Positions 62,918 through 64,000 of a stretch of 64,000 nt of DNA are shown here, in pieces (the first letter of the stretch is position 1; each line of letters begins with the position of its first letter). Under the pieces are notes generated by a model. The model did no database searches and had not been told where the DNA came from. It saw only the letters and a program-made list of their open reading frames with translations. A program made the position numbers and the translations under genes. The stretch spans positions 186,001 through 250,000 of the forward strand of contig NZ_BLYI01000062.1 of NCBI RefSeq assembly GCF_016586355.1, written 5' to 3'. The stretch is from Anaerostipes butyraticus (lineage in GTDB: Bacteria; Bacillota; Clostridia; Lachnospirales; Lachnospiraceae).

Positions 62918-63763
62918 TTATTGGACGTTTCCGCCTTCTATTACCAGATTTTCCGGATCCGCAGATGACCCATACACAGGTTTCAGGGTTTTTTCATAGT
63001 TTTCATGGAAAAAATTCTCCTTCCCCAGTGTTTTTATCTCTTCGTTAATCCAGGAGAGCAGTTCATCATTTCCCTTTTGAACCGCCGGCGCAATGACATC
63101 TGTATTTCCCATGGACTCAATTCCTACTTTGAACCCGTCATTTTCCACAGCCCAGGCAAGAACTTCTGTGTTGTCGGTTGCCAGGGCATCGCCTCTTCCG
63201 TCCTTTAATGCCTGGAAGGCTTCACTGTACTGATCAAATTTCAACAGATTTACTTCCGGATGGTGTTTCATAAAATAAGTCTCTGCGGTGGTTCCTTTGC
63301 TGACAATCAGAGTCTTCCCTTTCAGCTGACTTTCCCTGGTGATCAGGCTTTTTTCAGGAGATACCACACCCAGAGACACTTTCATATATGGAAGCGCAAA
63401 ATCAACCTGTTCTTTTCTCTCTTCTGTAGCCGTAAAATTAGCAAGGATTACATCTGCCTTTCCGGTCCTTAGATATTCCACACGGCTGGCCGCTTCCACC
63501 GGAATATATTTTACTTTTACTCCAAGATCTTCTGCCATCCGGTTTCCAAAATAGACGTCATATCCCTGATAAGTTGCGTTTTCATCCACATATCCAAACG
63601 GTTTCTTGTCACTGAATACTCCTATGACAATTTCACCATTTTCTTTAATCTCATCTGGTGTCCTGGCTTTTCCCTGAGTCCCGTTTTTTTCTTTTTTCCC
63701 GCATGCTGTAAAAATCACAGCCAGAACTGCGATCACAGCCAGCGTCCATCTGATTTTTCTCAT
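62918..63763 (-). CDS. amino-acid ABC transporter substrate-binding lipoprotein
   Basis: A 281-residue family-3 extracellular solute-binding protein. The frame opens at 63931, but AAGGAGAG before the ATG at 63763 gives MRKIRWTLAVIAVLAV with a lipobox IFTAC. GYDVYFGNRMAEDLGVKVKYI and VDFALPYMKVSLGVV are typical ligand-binding stretches. It captures a polar amino acid outside the membrane. It is followed upstream by the ATPase gene of the same transporter. Confidence 0.9.
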   Translation of the reverse strand: MRKIRWTLAVIAVLAVIFTACGKKEKNGTQGKARTPDEIKENGEIVIGVFSDKKPFGYVDENATYQGYDVYFGNRMAEDLGVKVKYIPVEAASRVEYLRTGKADVILANFTATEERKEQVDFALPYMKVSLGVVSPEKSLITRESQLKGKTLIVSKGTTAETYFMKHHPEVNLLKFDQYSEAFQALKDGRGDALATDNTEVLAWAVENDGFKVGIESMGNTDVIAPAVQKGNDELLSWINEEIKTLGKENFFHENYEKTLKPVYGSSADPENLVIEGGNVQ

Positions 63764-63773
63764 TTCTCTCTCC

Positions 63774-64000
63774 TTATAATTCCTGTGAAATGTGCATCTT
63801 CTCCAAAAACTGCCTCGCCCTATCTGTCTTAGGTTTCCGGAAGAATTCTTCCGGTCTTCCTTCTTCCAAAATCCTCCCCTGATCCATAAAAAGAATCCGG
63901 TCTGCCGCCGCTTTTGCAAACTGCATTTCATGTGTGACGATCATCATGGTCCTGCCTGCTTTTGCCATCTCCATCATAACGTCTAAAACCTCATACACCA
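63774..64000 (-). CDS. amino-acid ABC transporter ATPase (5' part beyond window)
   Basis: The last 75 or so codons of an ABC ATPase; the gene continues off the right edge. The H-loop TMMIVTHEMQFAKAAADRILFMDQGRILEEG is typical of GlnQ/HisP-type amino-acid ATPases. It ends 11 nt before the solute-binding gene, with which it forms a transporter. Confidence 0.9.
   Translation of the reverse strand, partial: VYEVLDVMMEMAKAGRTMMIVTHEMQFAKAAADRILFMDQGRILEEGRPEEFFRKPKTDRARQFLEKMHISQEL

Noticed and set aside
63764-63931. 56-residue N-terminal extension of the solute-binding protein
   Set aside because: The lipoprotein signal peptide and a strong ribosome site both place the start at 63763.

Overview
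The window looks like a chromosomal segment of a gut Clostridia, most likely a Lachnospiraceae member. Evidence is the AT-rich Firmicute-style promoters and AGGAGG ribosome sites, a CotS-type spore-coat protein, a choloylglycine-hydrolase-family enzyme, many PTS sugar systems, and a tetracycline-resistance mobile element typical of gut clostridia. Most genes are on the minus strand. No rRNA, tRNA or CRISPR array was seen.

Layout. (1) About 1-8769, minus: a sugar or polyol operon with an RraA-like protein (cut by the window edge), an M29-like metalloprotein, an aldo/keto reductase, a PfkB kinase, a class II aldolase, two zinc alcohol dehydrogenases, an MFS transporter and an AlsE-like epimerase. 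It is driven by a near-consensus promoter at 8843-8871 preceded by ~21-bp-spaced repeats. (2) 9134-21892: housekeeping and assorted genes: ftsH, lipoproteins, rubrerythrin with a PerR-like box, a CotS-like pseudokinase, a phosphoglucomutase, an RpiR regulator with a GH1 phospho-beta-glucosidase, MarR with a DUF2148 protein, a C59 amidase and an AraL/NagD-type phosphatase. (3) 22432-33436: an 11.0-kb integrative mobilizable element carrying tet(O), inserted inside araD. (4) 33437-39374: a galactitol-type PTS with an AraM-like dehydrogenase and the 5' part of araD. (5) 39558-45918: prsA-mfd-pth and a DAHP synthase gene with a Phe/Tyr-rich leader peptide and attenuator. (6) 46265-56341: a cluster with two complete PTS permeases (ascorbate type and mannose type), two GatD-like dehydrogenases, an AlsE-like epimerase, a 6-phospho-3-hexuloisomerase-like SIS protein and a PRD regulator. 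(7) 56615-64000: miscellaneous genes ending in an amino-acid ABC transporter.

The mobile element is defined to the base. Removing 22432-33434 and keeping one GA dinucleotide restores an exactly 231-codon araD. Both ends carry the same 11-bp motif, in inverted orientation, 11 nt from the GA core. The TGA stop of its large serine recombinase overlaps the right core. It encodes TnpV, Tet(O) behind an attenuator leader, two intact sigma-like regulators and a third broken by a stop codon, a RepA-type helicase, a MOBV relaxase, ParB, a PC4/YdbC-like protein and the recombinase. A MOBV-type oriT with a TAGTGTG/TTA nick motif lies between two direct and two inverted ~45-bp repeats.

The most interesting points are the aromatic leader-peptide attenuator of the DAHP synthase gene, the dual-PTS rare-hexitol cluster, the PTS-AraM-AraD pentitol pathway disabled by the element, the element's att and oriT architecture, and several promoter-proximal repeat arrays with helical spacing. 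All functional statements come from reading the sequence and recalled family knowledge; no database search was run.
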